Shown: one piece after another, positions 5,720 to 5,843 of the stretch
Layout of the letters: every line of letters starts with the position of its first letter
Position numbering within the stretch: position 1 is the first letter of the stretch
NCBI GenBank assembly: GCA_016872875.1
Contig: VGYW01000498.1
Coordinates: forward strand, 1-5,843
Length of the DNA: 5,843 nt
Origin: Planctomycetota bacterium
GTDB lineage: Bacteria > Planctomycetota > PUPC01 > DSUN01
Direction: 5' to 3'
Translations under genes and position numbers: made by a program
The notes under the pieces: model-generated
What the model was told of the DNA's origin: nothing
Database searches by the model: none
What the model saw: only the letters and a program-made list of their open reading frames with translations

Positions 5720-5818
5720 AGGGCTGCGGAATCGGGAGAGGCGGTATGTGCGGTCAGGTGCAAGGGGTAGGGTTGGGGCCACAGGAGAGTGCTGTTTAGG
5801 CATGGGGCTGCTGTGGCA

Positions 5819-5842
5819 GGGGCGGGGGCGTTGGGAACAGGG
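5819..5842 (+). other. Possible G-quadruplex motif
   Basis: Four G runs (GGGG, GGGGG, GGG, GGG) are separated by loops of 1, 4 and 4 nt (C, CGTT, AACA), which fits the standard G-quadruplex pattern. GC-rich DNA yields such motifs by chance, so a function is not claimed. The rest of 5720-5818 shows no gene or site that I can support. Confidence 0.3.
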
Positions 5843-5843
5843 A

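Noticed and set aside
5675..5803. 42-codon minus-strand frame upstream of the operon (MPKQHSP...)
   Set aside because: It has no Shine-Dalgarno and no recognisable motif, and its stop codon lies within the -10 hexamer of the promoter.

Overview
The window is GC-rich DNA (estimated by eye) with long stop-free stretches on both strands, so only a minority of the open frames are genes. The content is two adjacent secreted tetratricopeptide-repeat (TPR) proteins on the minus strand, the tail of an unrelated plus-strand gene at the left edge, and an unusually dense set of small palindromic repeats. Large periplasmic TPR proteins, together with GC-rich palindromes of the SRRLQPP / SPKGTTG translated type, suggest an uncultured Planctomycetota or related PVC-type bacterium. 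This is inference from style; there is no taxonomic marker in the window.

Layout. Positions 2-205 hold the C-terminal end of an unrecognised plus-strand protein. Positions 206-923 contain no credible gene. They hold a series of repeats: a small hairpin (329-343), a CHAERSKAS-type dispersed repeat (415-441), a 138-bp segment bounded by perfect 15-bp inverted repeats (481-618), two related strong hairpins (699-727 and 750-777) and a pair of direct repeats (777-864). Positions 924-4295 (minus) encode a 1123-residue secreted TPR solenoid with an embedded peptidoglycan-binding-like motif and a heptanucleotide repeat in its linker. Positions 4292-5545 (minus) encode a 417-residue secreted TPR protein. 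The remaining 5546-5843 is the upstream region of this pair, with a good sigma70-type extended -10 promoter and a direct repeat next to its -35.

The two TPR genes form an operon read right to left. The promoter near 5674-5701 drives the 417-residue gene. Its TGA stop overlaps the ATG of the large gene (ATGA), with a strong Shine-Dalgarno 7 nt upstream, so the two should be translationally coupled. Both products carry export signals and consist mostly of protein-interaction repeats, so they probably act together in the periplasm or cell envelope as scaffolds. The actual function is unknown.

The most striking point is a 203-bp element (4052-4254) built of three pairs of inverted palindromes, all sharing one centre at about 4153. 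It lies between the coupled start codon of the large gene and the codons for its signal peptide, and the frame stays open through it. Either the protein now has about 90 extra residues before its signal sequence, or translation restarts downstream at a non-ATG codon.
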